DNA of 64,000 nt from G963663365 sp963663365 (lineage in GTDB: Bacteria; Hinthialibacterota; Hinthialibacteria; Hinthialibacterales; G963663365): the NCBI GenBank assembly GCA_963663365.2, contig CAXXIH010000005.1:211946-275945 (forward strand). Direction: 5' to 3'. This document shows positions 9,197-18,819 of this stretch, piece after piece. Every line of letters begins with the position of its first letter. Within the stretch, counting starts at the first letter, position 1. A model generated the notes under the pieces. That model saw only the letters and a list, made by a program, of their open reading frames with translations. It did not search any database and was not told the DNA's origin. Both the position numbers and the translations under genes were made by a program.

Positions 9197-11517
9197 ATGA
9201 ACCATCACACAAATCAACTCGCACGGGGCATCTGCATCGCATGCGCACTCACAGCCATTTTGCCTTTCAACGCTTATTCATCGGATATTGAATCGACAGT
9301 CTCCTCCCCTGAGCAAACTTCAAAACTTTTTTCGAGGCCCACCAAGAGGCCATTAAAAACAATCCTACGGATTTGCAGTTCACAATTCAACTTGCGAATG
9401 GAGCAACCTCCGTGCGGCTCGGGGAACCGATTGAGTTGGAACTCACATTCTCCAGCACATCGCCGGGCAAATATCAATTGGATATGGATACCGGTGTGAT
9501 TTTCTTCCATGGAGATCGATATTACGTCGATCCCAAAGATGGGGCCGTTAATCCACTCTTCGACTATCTTTGTTCGCCTCTAGCTCCGTCGACTGATATA
9601 ACGGGTCCTTTTCCTCACGCAATTCTAAATGATCAAACCGAAACACTGAATATACAGGCAAATGATGGTATACGATTCGATAAAACCGGTAAGTATCAAC
9701 TTTATATGAACACCAGACGAATAGTCGATATCTCCGTTTTAACATCGCAGAATTATACAGTGAAGAATGTATCGGCAACATCGAATATCATTGATTTCGA
9801 GGTTTTTCCGGCAGTTGACTGGACAGAGCAACAAATTAAAGATACTTCGAATGACCAACTTCTGGCTCGTGGCTCAAAGAATGCCGTTCTGGAGCTTTTG
9901 CGCCGTTATCCCAGCTGCGAACAGGCTGGAAGCAACGTAATTATTTGGGGATTGGCCGCCTCACCGCACCGGGAATTCGTCATTCAACAAATGGAAGAGA
10001 TGCTTGAGGCGCCGACGTTTGGCATCACTCGCAATTTTTTTAGAGCCTTGGCGTCTTTTACATATTCTATACGCACAAATCGGCTCCCGGTCACTCCCGG
10101 TTATGAGCCCCCCCGTGATCGACAAACGTACGAAAAAGAGAGCATCGAAGCCTATCAAGTCCTCGTCGAAACCATGCTTCGCCTGCATGATGCACTGGAT
10201 AAGAAAACAGGCAAAGCCAAGGTGGTCAGCGCGGATGCATTGACCAGAGAAGTCCGGAATATACAGATGTTTGACAAGGCAAAGATACCTGAAAAATTAC
10301 TCTCGATTGGAAGAACTCTAATAGAAGATTTTGAAAATCTTTCACCGATGGATCAATTTCGTTGCCTCCGCAATTACTACCAGTGGAAAGAGATCGCCGG
10401 CCCAGAAATGCTCCCCGCTTTGCGACGGCTCTATAAAAATCCTCCTGAATCCGAACATCCGGCACAGTCCCCGGAAGAATCGATAGCAACATTTGCCTTG
10501 GGCCGCATCTATGAACTTGCGCCGGATGAAGGCAGAGAATTAATCCTCGATGAGATCGCTTCGCTACATCCACGGGTGGGAATTTCCGTCCTCGGTTCTC
10601 TGCCCGATCAATCGCTCCCCGATTTGGAAAAGAAACTTTGCACGAATCTAAAAAAACAGACACAAGACGATTCAGACAACAAAGATGCCATCCTCACCGC
10701 GTACCTGATTGAGCGGTATGCCACACCTGACATATATCCAACACTTAAAACGATTTACGAAGAATCTCTGGCCAATACGGAAAGTTCGCTCCAGGCCCCA
10801 CTGCTCGCCTACTTTCTCCGTGTCCAACCTGATTACGGCGTCGAAAAAATCCGGTTATGCGCAATCCCACAATCCGAACAAGATTATTATTCCACCGCTT
10901 CATTATTAAACAAAATCGGCGAGTTGCATCCCCATCCGGTATTGGAAGAGTTGGCCATTCCTTTGTTGGATGATATGGATCAATTTTCTACGTATGAGAT
11001 ATGCCAAGTGTTGCTTAATTACGGCTCTGAAAAATCCGAAACGGCGTTGCTCGATCGCTATATGAAATGGCATGAGCAATGGAAGGACCGTGTAGAAGAG
11101 CTGAATTTGAACCGTGACCACGGGGAGGAGATTTCAACAGCAGTTGGCATCGAACGCGATCTGTTTAAATCATTGGTTCATGCCAGGGGATGGTATTGGG
11201 ATGTGGACCGATTAGAGCAATTTCGCCCCTATTGCCTGACCGGCAATACAAAAAAAGTATTGGATTATTGCATCAAAGATCGCCGTGACAACCCAAAAAT
11301 CAGCGTCCAGTCCGACAGACTCAATAACCTCCAATTTTCGATAGCGGGAATTGAGACCTCAGACTTAAATGTCGTAAAACAAAAACTCGCCCAATTGCCC
11401 CCGGGGAAATCACTTCAATGGTATCTCATGAGAGGCGTAAATCCCGAACTCGAACGCACGGTTTATGACACATTGCAGCAATTTTGCCAAGAACACAATC
11501 TAACCCTTGTACGGTGA
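9197..11517 (+). CDS. Secreted solenoid-type protein, reading frame broken at a T6 run
   Basis: Two overlapping frames make one sensible protein. The first, with GGAGGGAG before the ATG at 9197, encodes a signal peptide (hydrophobic core A-C-A-L-T-A-I-L-P-F) and mature start up to about residue 45. The second is open from 9313 (just after a TGA at 9310-9312) to 11517; it has no signal peptide and no ribosome site, and supplies the rest. They join cleanly if one extra T is read in the run of six T at 9327-9332 (K-L-F then F-E-A-H-Q-E). The body begins with a beta-sandwich-like part (V-R-L-G-E-P-I-E-L-E-L) and continues as roughly 500 residues of helical, HEAT-like repeats. Function unknown. 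The break is a sequencing error, a recent mutation, or slippage. Confidence 0.65.
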
Positions 11518-11529
11518 ATTTCTTTGATG

Positions 11530-11690
11530 CACCTTCGTGCCCTTCATGCCCCTTTCGTGTTTTCGTAATTCAAATGGATAAACCATCACGCCCCGGCAGG
11601 GTGCTGACCTGATAATTTCTTTGAATAATCTTTGAAATCGTGAGGCGTTAGGTCCCGCCTCGGCGGGATCCACGGCGGTCACGCCACAGG
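11530..11690 (+). repeat. Dispersed modular repeat, copy 2
   Basis: Between two convergent genes: module D (CGTGCCCTTCATGCCCC, then TTTCGTGTTTTCGTAATTC) followed by module A (GGCAGGGTGCTGACC at 11595, TTTGAAATCGTGAGGCGTTAG, hairpin GTCCCGC-CTCG-GCGGGA at about 11652-11669, ACGGCGGTCACGCC). The repeat ends about one base from the stop codon of the minus-strand gene at 11692. Module B and later modules are missing. Plus orientation. Confidence 0.85.
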
Positions 11691-11691
11691 A

Positions 11692-11997
11692 TTACACGAT
11701 CTTCGACGTTGTCTTCCCATCGGCCGTACCGTCTTCGGCATCGATGATCTTAACAAACCGTTCAAGTTCCTCTGCCGTAATCACACCTTTGGTCACAAGC
11801 AGACGTGCCAAGGCCGCCAGCACAAGCTTAAGTTCGTCGTTTTCAGTTTGAAGTCTCAGGATATCGTCTTCTTGATACTGGTCTGTACGGATGTTGCGGC
11901 GCAACGAATTCTTGATGGATTGCAATTCTCGCTCGCAATCGCCGATATCCAACCGATTGCCGATATCACCTAGCAATAACGTCCGGCCCCAGCCCAT
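11692..11997 (-). CDS. Small coiled-coil protein of the flotillin operon
   Basis: A 101-residue soluble protein with no signal peptide. It opens with M-G-W-G-R-T-L-L-L-G-D-I-G-N-R-L-D-I, contains a heptad-rich segment (about 30-62) and ends with an L-L-V-T-K-G-V-I-T-A-E-E-L helix-turn-helix-like tail and an acidic end. I know similar unnamed proteins in planctomycete-type genomes, but no function. AGGAGG lies five bases before the ATG at 11997. It is the last gene of the minus-strand run NfeD-like, flotillin, carbonic-anhydrase-like, coiled coil, 28 bases after the third gene. The L-x-T-K-G-V-I-T-x-E-E-L tail also resembles short oligomerisation motifs; a partner role for the preceding proteins is inference. 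Confidence 0.7.
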   Translation of the reverse strand: MGWGRTLLLGDIGNRLDIGDCERELQSIKNSLRRNIRTDQYQEDDILRLQTENDELKLVLAALARLLVTKGVITAEELERFVKIIDAEDGTADGKTTSKIV

Positions 11998-12025
11998 TAG
12001 GTCCTCCTTTAAAAACTATCTTCCC

Positions 12026-12658
12026 TCAATCGTTCTTTCGATCCACCCGGCAAAAGACGATTTCATCCGCTTCGATCTTCGCCAGATAACATTCCACTTC
12101 GACTTTAAATTTCTTCTCGGCAAGTTTCTCACCTACAGCCAGCAGGTGCCCGGCAATATCCTTGCCGATTGTGGTCTGCACCAATGCATTCCATTTGCCA
12201 TACCATTGGCAATCGTCGTGATTAAGCAGAATAACCTTACGCACGGCGCTTCTTTTGAGCATAAATTCCAGCTGCTCCCAAAGCTGCCTTGCCGCCTTTA
12301 GTCGAATCGGAGAAACAAAATCGTGAATTCCGCCGGGAACAATGATCGGTATCGGATTTTCGATGCCTAACTCATTTGCCACAAAATCACGGATTGCGGC
12401 TTGGAAACGGGGATCGGAACAGTGAATAACAACAGCATCGGCATCTTCAGGCCTCCCCAGCCGATAACGGCCCGCTTGAGATTGCGGCTTTATGACCGGT
12501 TGCTGCACCGGGGGAGTCGTGACCTGCTCATCGCTCACAGAGGCCTCTTTCTCCTCAACAGGCTCCGGTGGCGAAGTTTCGACCGGCCTCGATGCAGCCA
12601 CTTTGAGCGGGATATGAAGTGGAGCAGCCTGCCCAAAATGTTGTTTTTTATTCAGCAT
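12026..12658 (-). CDS. Beta-carbonic-anhydrase-like protein
   Basis: A 210-residue protein with a Pro/Glu/Val-rich, probably disordered N-terminus (about 1-65) and a C-terminal domain with the beta-carbonic anhydrase zinc pattern: Cys80-x-Asp82-x-Arg84 (C-S-D-P-R) and His147-x2-Cys150 (N-H-D-D-C), plus P-G-G-I at 108-111. The D-R dyad that activates the zinc water is present. In known enzymes this site interconverts CO2 and bicarbonate. The domain is shorter and divergent, so activity on CO2 is not certain. There is no signal peptide. It lies 18 bases after the flotillin gene and 28 bases before the coiled-coil gene, in one operon; AAGGAG lies about 12 bases before the start. Confidence 0.75.
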   Translation of the reverse strand: MLNKKQHFGQAAPLHIPLKVAASRPVETSPPEPVEEKEASVSDEQVTTPPVQQPVIKPQSQAGRYRLGRPEDADAVVIHCSDPRFQAAIRDFVANELGIENPIPIIVPGGIHDFVSPIRLKAARQLWEQLEFMLKRSAVRKVILLNHDDCQWYGKWNALVQTTIGKDIAGHLLAVGEKLAEKKFKVEVECYLAKIEADEIVFCRVDRKND

Positions 12659-12676
12659 TGTCCGTTGGTCTCCTTT

Positions 12677-14434
12677 CTAGGCATCATCAGGATCGCCATC
12701 AACCGGCGTTATTGTCACCTCGTCATCGTTACGTTTCTCGGTCATGGCCGAGAATTGATCCAACATTTCATTCAAATCCAAACCGAATTTTTCACCCAGT
12801 TGGATCAACAAAGTATCCAATCCCAAGGCCTTCATCTGCTGTATCAGATCGAAAGTCGTCTTGGGAATACCTCCAACATACCGAGAAAGCGCATCTTGAC
12901 CAGACTGCCCATTGCCGCTGCCGCCTCCAAGATCGACGATGCGGACTTCTTCGATTCCGGACATACCGGTTCCCATCGCCTGCGCCACGGGTGCAATCGT
13001 ACCCATACCCGCTTCGTGAATCGCCGAACCGACAGCACGAATAATTTCGGGTAAATCTTCCAGAACCACGAGAAGTTTTCCGGCTTCGTCCAATTCCCGG
13101 TATGCTTCCGCCTTTTTGCGAATACCTTCGGCCTCGGCTTCGAGTTTGGCCTGTATACCTTCCGCCTCTGCGGTGAGTTTGGCTTTAATACCGGCGGCTT
13201 CCGCTTCGAGCTTGGCTTGCTCACCTTTCGCCTCGGCTACCAATTCAGTCTGCTTGGCCTCGGCGGATGCTTTCCGTCCGACCGCCTCTTGTTCCATACG
13301 CGCACGGGCCGCATTCGCCCCCAGCTCTACAGCAGTCTTATCCCCCTCGGCCTTCACAATCGTTGATTGTTTATCACCTTCGGCCCGAACAATCATCGCC
13401 TCTTTTTCACGGTTGGCTTGAACGATGATCGTGGCCTGAAGTTCTGCATCACGACGGGTTTTCTCTTTCTCTTGAAGTTTCGTTCGCGCCTCAACTTCCG
13501 CCTCATCGGCGGCGACTTTGGCGACACGAAGTTCCTTATCTTTTTGCGCTTCCGCAATCTGCGCGGCGATAGCGATCTTCGCTCGTTCCGCGGCTACAAC
13601 AGCATCGTTTTGTGCTCGTTGAGTATCGCGTTCTCGTTCGGCGTTCGAGATATTGCGGTCGGCATCCGCTTTGGCCGTCTCACCGGCCTGACGTGCAGTA
13701 CTCGATTTCTGATCGGCTTCCTGCTGAGCCTGAGCAACCCGGATATCCTCGTCTCTTTTGGCTTCGGCTTCACCGATAGATGCGTTGCGTTTGATTTCAG
13801 CCGTCTGTGTACGGCCCAATGCGTCGATATATCCTTCTTCGTCGCTGATGTCTTGGATCAAAAAGTTATCCACAACCAAACCGAGGCGGAGAAGATCGCC
13901 GCTGACAGTTTCCTGGACTTTCGATCCAAAGTCTGTGCGATTCTTCACCAACTGCTCAACAGTCATCGTCGCGACAACGCCGCGCAAACCGCCTTCCAAC
14001 ACTTCCTGCGCAAATCGTTGTACCCCCGCCAAATCTTCATCTAAGAAACGTTTAACCGCTTCATTCAGCAAGGTGTGTTCAGAGCCGATTTTCAGCGTTG
14101 CCACGGCATTTACGGTTACACGCACACCTTGCTCGCTAGGTACATTTTTGACAGAAAATTTTACCTGGAAAGCACTGGTTGGAAGGATGTGATAATGCTC
14201 CAGCAGAGGTATTACAAACGCCGCACCGCCGGTGACCAGCTTATAGCCTTGTACTCCTTCTCCTTCCGGCCCGCGGTATTTACGGCCATAAATAACCAAA
14301 ACTTCGTTGGGAGCAACTTTGATATAGTTGCGCGCTACAATACGGACGACTGCAAACAGCGCAGCCACCACAAGCAAAATCATAACCGGGACAACAATAT
14401 TGCTTACGCTAAATAATTCTAAAAACCCACCCAT
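12677..14434 (-). CDS. Flotillin / YqiK-like SPFH-domain membrane protein
   Basis: A 585-residue flotillin. It has an N-terminal transmembrane helix (about 12-32), an SPFH domain (about 35-220, including N-E-V-L-V-I-Y-G-R and a T-V-E-Q-L-V-K-N-R segment), then a long Ala/Glu/Lys coiled coil (about 225-470) with repeated E-A-E-G-I units, and a Gly-rich C-terminus. Flotillins form oligomeric membrane microdomain scaffolds. The start at 14434 has GGAGAAG five bases upstream. The NfeD/YqiJ-like gene lies directly upstream, the standard partner arrangement (YuaF-FloT, YqiJ-YqiK). The unusual part is the downstream carbonic-anhydrase-like gene. Tandem E-A-E-G-I-x-A-K-L repeats in the coiled coil look recently amplified. 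Confidence 0.9.
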   Translation of the reverse strand: MGGFLELFSVSNIVVPVMILLVVAALFAVVRIVARNYIKVAPNEVLVIYGRKYRGPEGEGVQGYKLVTGGAAFVIPLLEHYHILPTSAFQVKFSVKNVPSEQGVRVTVNAVATLKIGSEHTLLNEAVKRFLDEDLAGVQRFAQEVLEGGLRGVVATMTVEQLVKNRTDFGSKVQETVSGDLLRLGLVVDNFLIQDISDEEGYIDALGRTQTAEIKRNASIGEAEAKRDEDIRVAQAQQEADQKSSTARQAGETAKADADRNISNAERERDTQRAQNDAVVAAERAKIAIAAQIAEAQKDKELRVAKVAADEAEVEARTKLQEKEKTRRDAELQATIIVQANREKEAMIVRAEGDKQSTIVKAEGDKTAVELGANAARARMEQEAVGRKASAEAKQTELVAEAKGEQAKLEAEAAGIKAKLTAEAEGIQAKLEAEAEGIRKKAEAYRELDEAGKLLVVLEDLPEIIRAVGSAIHEAGMGTIAPVAQAMGTGMSGIEEVRIVDLGGGSGNGQSGQDALSRYVGGIPKTTFDLIQQMKALGLDTLLIQLGEKFGLDLNEMLDQFSAMTEKRNDDEVTITPVDGDPDDA

Positions 14435-14481
14435 ATCACTTCTCCATTTTTTTATTCACCCGCGATGAAACCTACCAAACG

Positions 14482-15027
14482 TTACGATTCTTGTTGTTTT
14501 TTGACAATAAAACCGGAGGCGTCCGCTGTCACAATAACAACGGTCTCACCTTGGCTTAATTCCTCAGTTGCATTCGCATTCTTTGCCCGGCGCGTAATGC
14601 TGTTGCCTTGGTAATTGACGGTGACTTCCCCAAACTGCCCTTTTAAAATCGGAAGCGCAACCATACCCGTCTTGCCGGCCAATTTGCCGATGGAAAATGA
14701 TGATGTCGCCTGTTGCCGGTAAAAAAGAACAATGATGAAATCTGCGACAAATCCTACAATTAGACCGAGCACGAGCCCCGTCACAATCGACCAGAGCATC
14801 GATGCATCATAGGCCCGGGCAATTGCACCACCCGCGCCGAATGCCGTAATAAAGGCCGACAAGACCTTAACACTCAACCAGTGATGCCCCGCCCCGCCGT
14901 CATGATCGAAATCGCCGTCGGCATCGCCGTCCATATCCGCATCGGTATCGGCATCACCGCCAAACAGAAGAGTAACTAGGAGAATTAAGAACCCGCCAAA
15001 GGCAATACTCACAAAGACGACTAGCAC
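14482..15027 (-). CDS. NfeD/YqiJ-like membrane protein, flotillin partner
   Basis: A 181-residue membrane protein: one N-terminal helix (about 2-22), an Asp-rich linker with repeated D-A-D-x-D units (about 25-45), two further helices (about 52-100, including a G-A-G-G-A-I-A-R and a G-L-V-L-G-L-I-V-G stretch) and a C-terminal OB-like beta domain (about 112-181, G-K-T-G-M-V...G-E-V-T-V). This matches NfeD-type partners that co-assemble with flotillins. The start is a GTG at 15027. The Asp-rich linker may bind Ca2+, which is inference. A GC-rich hairpin lies 33 bases upstream. Confidence 0.8.
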   Translation of the reverse strand: MLVVFVSIAFGGFLILLVTLLFGGDADTDADMDGDADGDFDHDGGAGHHWLSVKVLSAFITAFGAGGAIARAYDASMLWSIVTGLVLGLIVGFVADFIIVLFYRQQATSSFSIGKLAGKTGMVALPILKGQFGEVTVNYQGNSITRRAKNANATEELSQGETVVIVTADASGFIVKKQQES

Positions 15028-15059
15028 AGTCAGAACCCCCGTTTTTTGCTTGCTGTTAA

Positions 15060-15087
15060 CCGTAATGCCGCCCGGGCCGCATTACGG
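15060..15087. other. Perfect hairpin upstream of the flotillin operon
   Basis: CCGTAATGC (15060-15068) pairs with GCATTACGG (15079-15087), and the enclosed GCCCGGGC is itself palindromic, so the stem is nearly uninterrupted. It lies between the lyase stop (15279) and the NfeD-like start (15027). No T-run follows on the minus strand, so it is either a weak terminator for the lyase, an mRNA 5' structure for the operon, or an operator. Confidence 0.55.
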
Positions 15088-15278
15088 AAGAATAAATAAT
15101 TCGAATCGCAACCAAAACGTGTGCAACACTGCGCACACCCGCTCACCAAAAGACAAATCTCCAAATTGTCAGGGCCAGAATCCAATTATCCTGTGATAAC
15201 GTTCAGAGTGTCAATGGCATAACCGCACCGTGAAAAGACCCGGTGTCTGCTTCAAGTCAAAGTCTCAATGATTGCCGG

Positions 15279-18200
15279 TCATTCGTTTTCCTGCACAATG
15301 ACCGAAAGTTCAACTTTTCCGCGAAGCACAAGATCCGTATATGCCACCTCTTGATTTTCCCGCATCATTCCCAATTGCCTCCCGTTCGCCAATTGCAGCG
15401 AAACATGGCCACGCTCAATATCTTTTACATGCATCTGTTCCGGTCCGACTTGGGCCCAAACATCCCGGTACCGTCCTCCTGAACTCAGACGGTCCTCATA
15501 TTTCGTCGTGAATGACTTGCCGTCAATGTCAACACTTTCTATTGCGTTTTTCCCAAGCCACGGTTCATAACCGAGCGACAGCGCAATATGTGAGGTAACG
15601 GCAAATTCTCCATTTAAAATGGGATAGGCTCGGCGTTGGCCGTCCGGATCGGTAAACAAAGTCTCACCGATAACCTGCTTTCTTCCATCGGGAACATCTT
15701 CAAACAGCCTGCAAAGGATATCCGTTGCCGCTTGTTGCGGAGTAATTCCCGTTAAATTTCCTTGGATGCTTTGAAGTTCCGCGCCTTTTTTCCCATCCCG
15801 AATTAAGAAAACCCGGTCAGGATGAATGTGAAACTCGTACTCCACACTGCTCTCGGAATCCTTCCATGAAACCACAACACCTTGCTCGGAAGATTCAATC
15901 AGTTTCGCCTCGCGGACTCGAGTTTCCCCGCGATAGGGCTCGATCAGGCTGACAAAAATCGACCCTTCAATCCCTTTCGTATAATTGCGTAGACGTATGA
16001 ATTGCAGTTTCAATGGATTCGTTATACGTCTCGGCGGACGGCCTTTGCACAGCGCCACATTCTCTGCCCCGGCACCGAGCATGGTTATTCTGACACCGGT
16101 GCCGTCATCCCGCCGCCAATCCGCGCTCCAACCGCTTTTTCCCTTCCCGACCGAAACATCATCCAAATAGGAATAACTGCTGCCGATATAACTGCTATAG
16201 GAACGTTTACTGGCGGCCTTCCGTTCCGGATCGTCCAATTCCGGATCATCGTGCAAATAAGCGAATGGCACATCTTCACCGGCCAATGTCCCTTTTCGTT
16301 TTTTGACCTGGCTAAGCCCATCGGTTGAAAAGTCCGCTTCAAACCCACGGATAAACCAATCGTGGATATGTTCATCACGTTGCGGATCCGGCCCGCCGTT
16401 CACCCAAAATACATCTACAATCACCGGTTGAGGCGCATCGATAAGCGCCAATCCCCGGCGGTAATCCGTAATCCCCGGATAGGCGCGTCTGGCCGCGGCC
16501 TCGGTGTATGAAAATCCCAACGCTTCAACATTCGATGAATATCGAATCAGCTGGCCGCGATTACGGTTACGTTGTTTGCTCTCATCCACCACAACCAATG
16601 CATGAGAACTTGTATGCCGATCCCATGCAAAGGTTTGCTCTTCTTCTGATGCGAATTGCGGATACCCGAAATCGGGTATTACTTTCGCGCCGTTGCCAAA
16701 GACCTCGATGCCCAGACGGTCGTCGTGTCCGTGGCCCGCGGCCTGACCGTACTGCAAAACCACCGCGACCTGTTCTTCGTCTTGGCCTTGACGTAGAACA
16801 CTTACGCCGTAATCGCAAAAGTTACTACTGGTTGATGGTGGATTGTATTCCGCCGCTTTTGCAGCAATTTCCTCGGGATCGGGAGGGGCCAAAAACAGAT
16901 GTTCATAAGAACTCAGCCACTTTTCCCCGGTAACCTGATCCCGCGCCAATTGCCAGGCAAACTGCGGCTCCCCATAAACCCGGTATCCCAAATAGGCATG
17001 AGTTGATGTCAACAATGTGAGCCCGGAGACGGCATTGTAGGAATCGCCGATCGTCGGGCTAAACCGCCCTCCGGCAATAGAAAGACTTAACGGGAAACGG
17101 AACAACCTCTCTACGCGCTTATCTTGATAGAGGTCGATCCCCAGACGGTATAGCAATGGGGACAGACTCAAAATCTTATCGGTCCAAATATGCGAATAGC
17201 TGGGCGCAGTCTCAAAACCGATCCCATCCCGGAAGATCATATTCTCCAAACAAAAGATGATACTATCGGAACGCGATTGCTCGTCATTCCGCCCCATTAA
17301 ATAATCGATAACATAGTCCCGTTCGCGTTCATCACCCAAAACCAAGGCCGCCGTAAGCGCCGTCTCCTGGTGCATTCCAAAATTGCCGCGAATATTGGGA
17401 ACCCCCACTTCGTGGTTATTGAATACATCATGCAAAACAACGCGCACGAAACGTTCCTGGATGGCCTTGTTAATTTCTTCGCCGGTACGATGCCGTTCGG
17501 CAACAGATTCAGGCTCGCCAATCGGATCCACTGCCCCCGTAACCGTGTATTCCAAATTCTCCAAAGCCGGACGGATATTGTCATACGCTTCGCAAAGTTT
17601 GGTCGCCACACCGCATTCCCAAATGCGGTTTACGATTTTTCCCGTATAACTGGGCGAGAACTCCTGCGCGTAACGGCACTGTTTGTTGTAATCCAAACGG
17701 GGATAATAATCGGCGATACGATCCAGCATCACCGCTGCACGCAGGGCGCATTTTTCATCACCGTTTAAAAGATAGATGCGCGACAAATCGAGAATGCCGG
17801 GGATGATATGATTCATCCAAAACCAATGGCAATAATACGCCACAAACCAGCGCTTTTTGGGTTCACCGGGAACCTGCACCCCCCAGCCGTCATCGGCCCA
17901 TTCTCCGGTCAAGAGAGAACGGTCTTTCATGCCCGAAGCCAAATACGCGCCGAAATCGTTGCTCGGGTATTTCTCGCCTCCGATAGGACAGGTAATTTTC
18001 CAGGGCTCATTCCAGGGATCGAACTTCCATGCATAAAAGCCGCCCTCGTACAGTTCCCTTCCGTGGCAGGGACACCCTTCGTAGGAGGTATTAAAAGCGC
18101 GCGGGACTTCGGGTGGCGGTAATAAATGCCACAACTCCTGCGGAGACCGCTCTAAGAACGGCTCCACTTTTTTGTAGAGTTTATCCAAAAGGTCTTGTGC

Positions 18201-18320
18201 GGACTCATAATTCTTGACCGCGTCCTGCGCCAAGGCGACTTCATCCGGCGTATGCAAAACCCGCTCGTATGATGAGGCCGTTACCAAATTCAATGTTAGC
18301 AGTACAGGAAGTAGTGACAT
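15279..18320 (-). CDS. Heparinase II/III-like polysaccharide lyase, secreted
   Basis: A 1013-residue protein with a short signal peptide (about 1-16). An alpha/alpha-toroid region follows (about 60-480; N-I-R-G-N-F-G-M-H-Q-E and S-Y-S-H-I-W are visible), then the heparinase II/III motif G-H-G-H-D-D-R-L-G-I-E-V-F near residue 555, and a beta-sandwich C-terminal half. Family members cleave uronic-acid-containing polysaccharides such as heparin, heparan sulfate or alginate by beta-elimination, using Tyr/His. The protein is longer than typical members (600-750 residues). The C-P-C-H-G-R-E near residue 85 suggests an added metal or disulfide feature. The start at 18320 follows AGGTGA. It is transcribed towards the flotillin operon but separated by about 250 bases. 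Confidence 0.85.
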   Translation of the reverse strand: MSLLPVLLTLNLVTASSYERVLHTPDEVALAQDAVKNYESAQDLLDKLYKKVEPFLERSPQELWHLLPPPEVPRAFNTSYEGCPCHGRELYEGGFYAWKFDPWNEPWKITCPIGGEKYPSNDFGAYLASGMKDRSLLTGEWADDGWGVQVPGEPKKRWFVAYYCHWFWMNHIIPGILDLSRIYLLNGDEKCALRAAVMLDRIADYYPRLDYNKQCRYAQEFSPSYTGKIVNRIWECGVATKLCEAYDNIRPALENLEYTVTGAVDPIGEPESVAERHRTGEEINKAIQERFVRVVLHDVFNNHEVGVPNIRGNFGMHQETALTAALVLGDERERDYVIDYLMGRNDEQSRSDSIIFCLENMIFRDGIGFETAPSYSHIWTDKILSLSPLLYRLGIDLYQDKRVERLFRFPLSLSIAGGRFSPTIGDSYNAVSGLTLLTSTHAYLGYRVYGEPQFAWQLARDQVTGEKWLSSYEHLFLAPPDPEEIAAKAAEYNPPSTSSNFCDYGVSVLRQGQDEEQVAVVLQYGQAAGHGHDDRLGIEVFGNGAKVIPDFGYPQFASEEEQTFAWDRHTSSHALVVVDESKQRNRNRGQLIRYSSNVEALGFSYTEAAARRAYPGITDYRRGLALIDAPQPVIVDVFWVNGGPDPQRDEHIHDWFIRGFEADFSTDGLSQVKKRKGTLAGEDVPFAYLHDDPELDDPERKAASKRSYSSYIGSSYSYLDDVSVGKGKSGWSADWRRDDGTGVRITMLGAGAENVALCKGRPPRRITNPLKLQFIRLRNYTKGIEGSIFVSLIEPYRGETRVREAKLIESSEQGVVVSWKDSESSVEYEFHIHPDRVFLIRDGKKGAELQSIQGNLTGITPQQAATDILCRLFEDVPDGRKQVIGETLFTDPDGQRRAYPILNGEFAVTSHIALSLGYEPWLGKNAIESVDIDGKSFTTKYEDRLSSGGRYRDVWAQVGPEQMHVKDIERGHVSLQLANGRQLGMMRENQEVAYTDLVLRGKVELSVIVQENE

Positions 18321-18447
18321 GCGTTCACCTGATCTCCGATAGAATTCCCTCCATCATAGACCATACGGCCCCTCTTTGCAGCACCAAATTCTACATTGAT
18401 CTACGACCGCTCCCCCACGCAATTCCCGCCCTCTCTCTTTTCCACTC

Positions 18448-18760
18448 ATAACTCCCTCAAACAGCCACACCAAGCGCTGTAGGCGCGAGGCAATAAATAA
18501 AACGAATCGCTTCGCAGGGTGCTGACCGAAAAGATAAATGAATATGCTTTGAAATCGTGGGCCGTTAGGCTTCTTGCCCACCGGGGTACCCGGGCGGGAG
18601 GGCGAAGCTCCTGCTGAGCCGCTGTTTGTTCTAAGCTGAATATGTATCTCTTAACGGGTGGCCCAGACACGCGTCAGCGCGTCTGGGTGCGCCAGCACAA
18701 GAGGCGGTAACTAATATCGCCTGCCACAAAAACTTCCCCGCCATCCACCACCCTCGTCTA
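18448..18760 (+). repeat. Dispersed modular repeat, copy 3
   Basis: It begins with a B-end/C segment (CTCCCTCAAACAGCCACACC, then triloop hairpin GCGCT-GTA-GGCGC at 18474-18486), then module A (CGCAGGGTGCTGACC at 18513, TTTGAAATCGTGGGCCGTTAGG) and a full module B with the double-hairpin cassette. Stem one is CCCAGAC/GTCTGGG (18662-18668, 18681-18687); stem two is GTGC-GCCA-GCAC (18687-18698). It ends with CCCCGCCATCCACCA. Plus orientation, although both flanking genes are on the minus strand. Confidence 0.88.
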
Positions 18761-18819
18761 TCCCAATGCAACCAACAACAATGCCCACTTGTCTCACCCT
18801 GCGTATTTTCTCCTTATAT

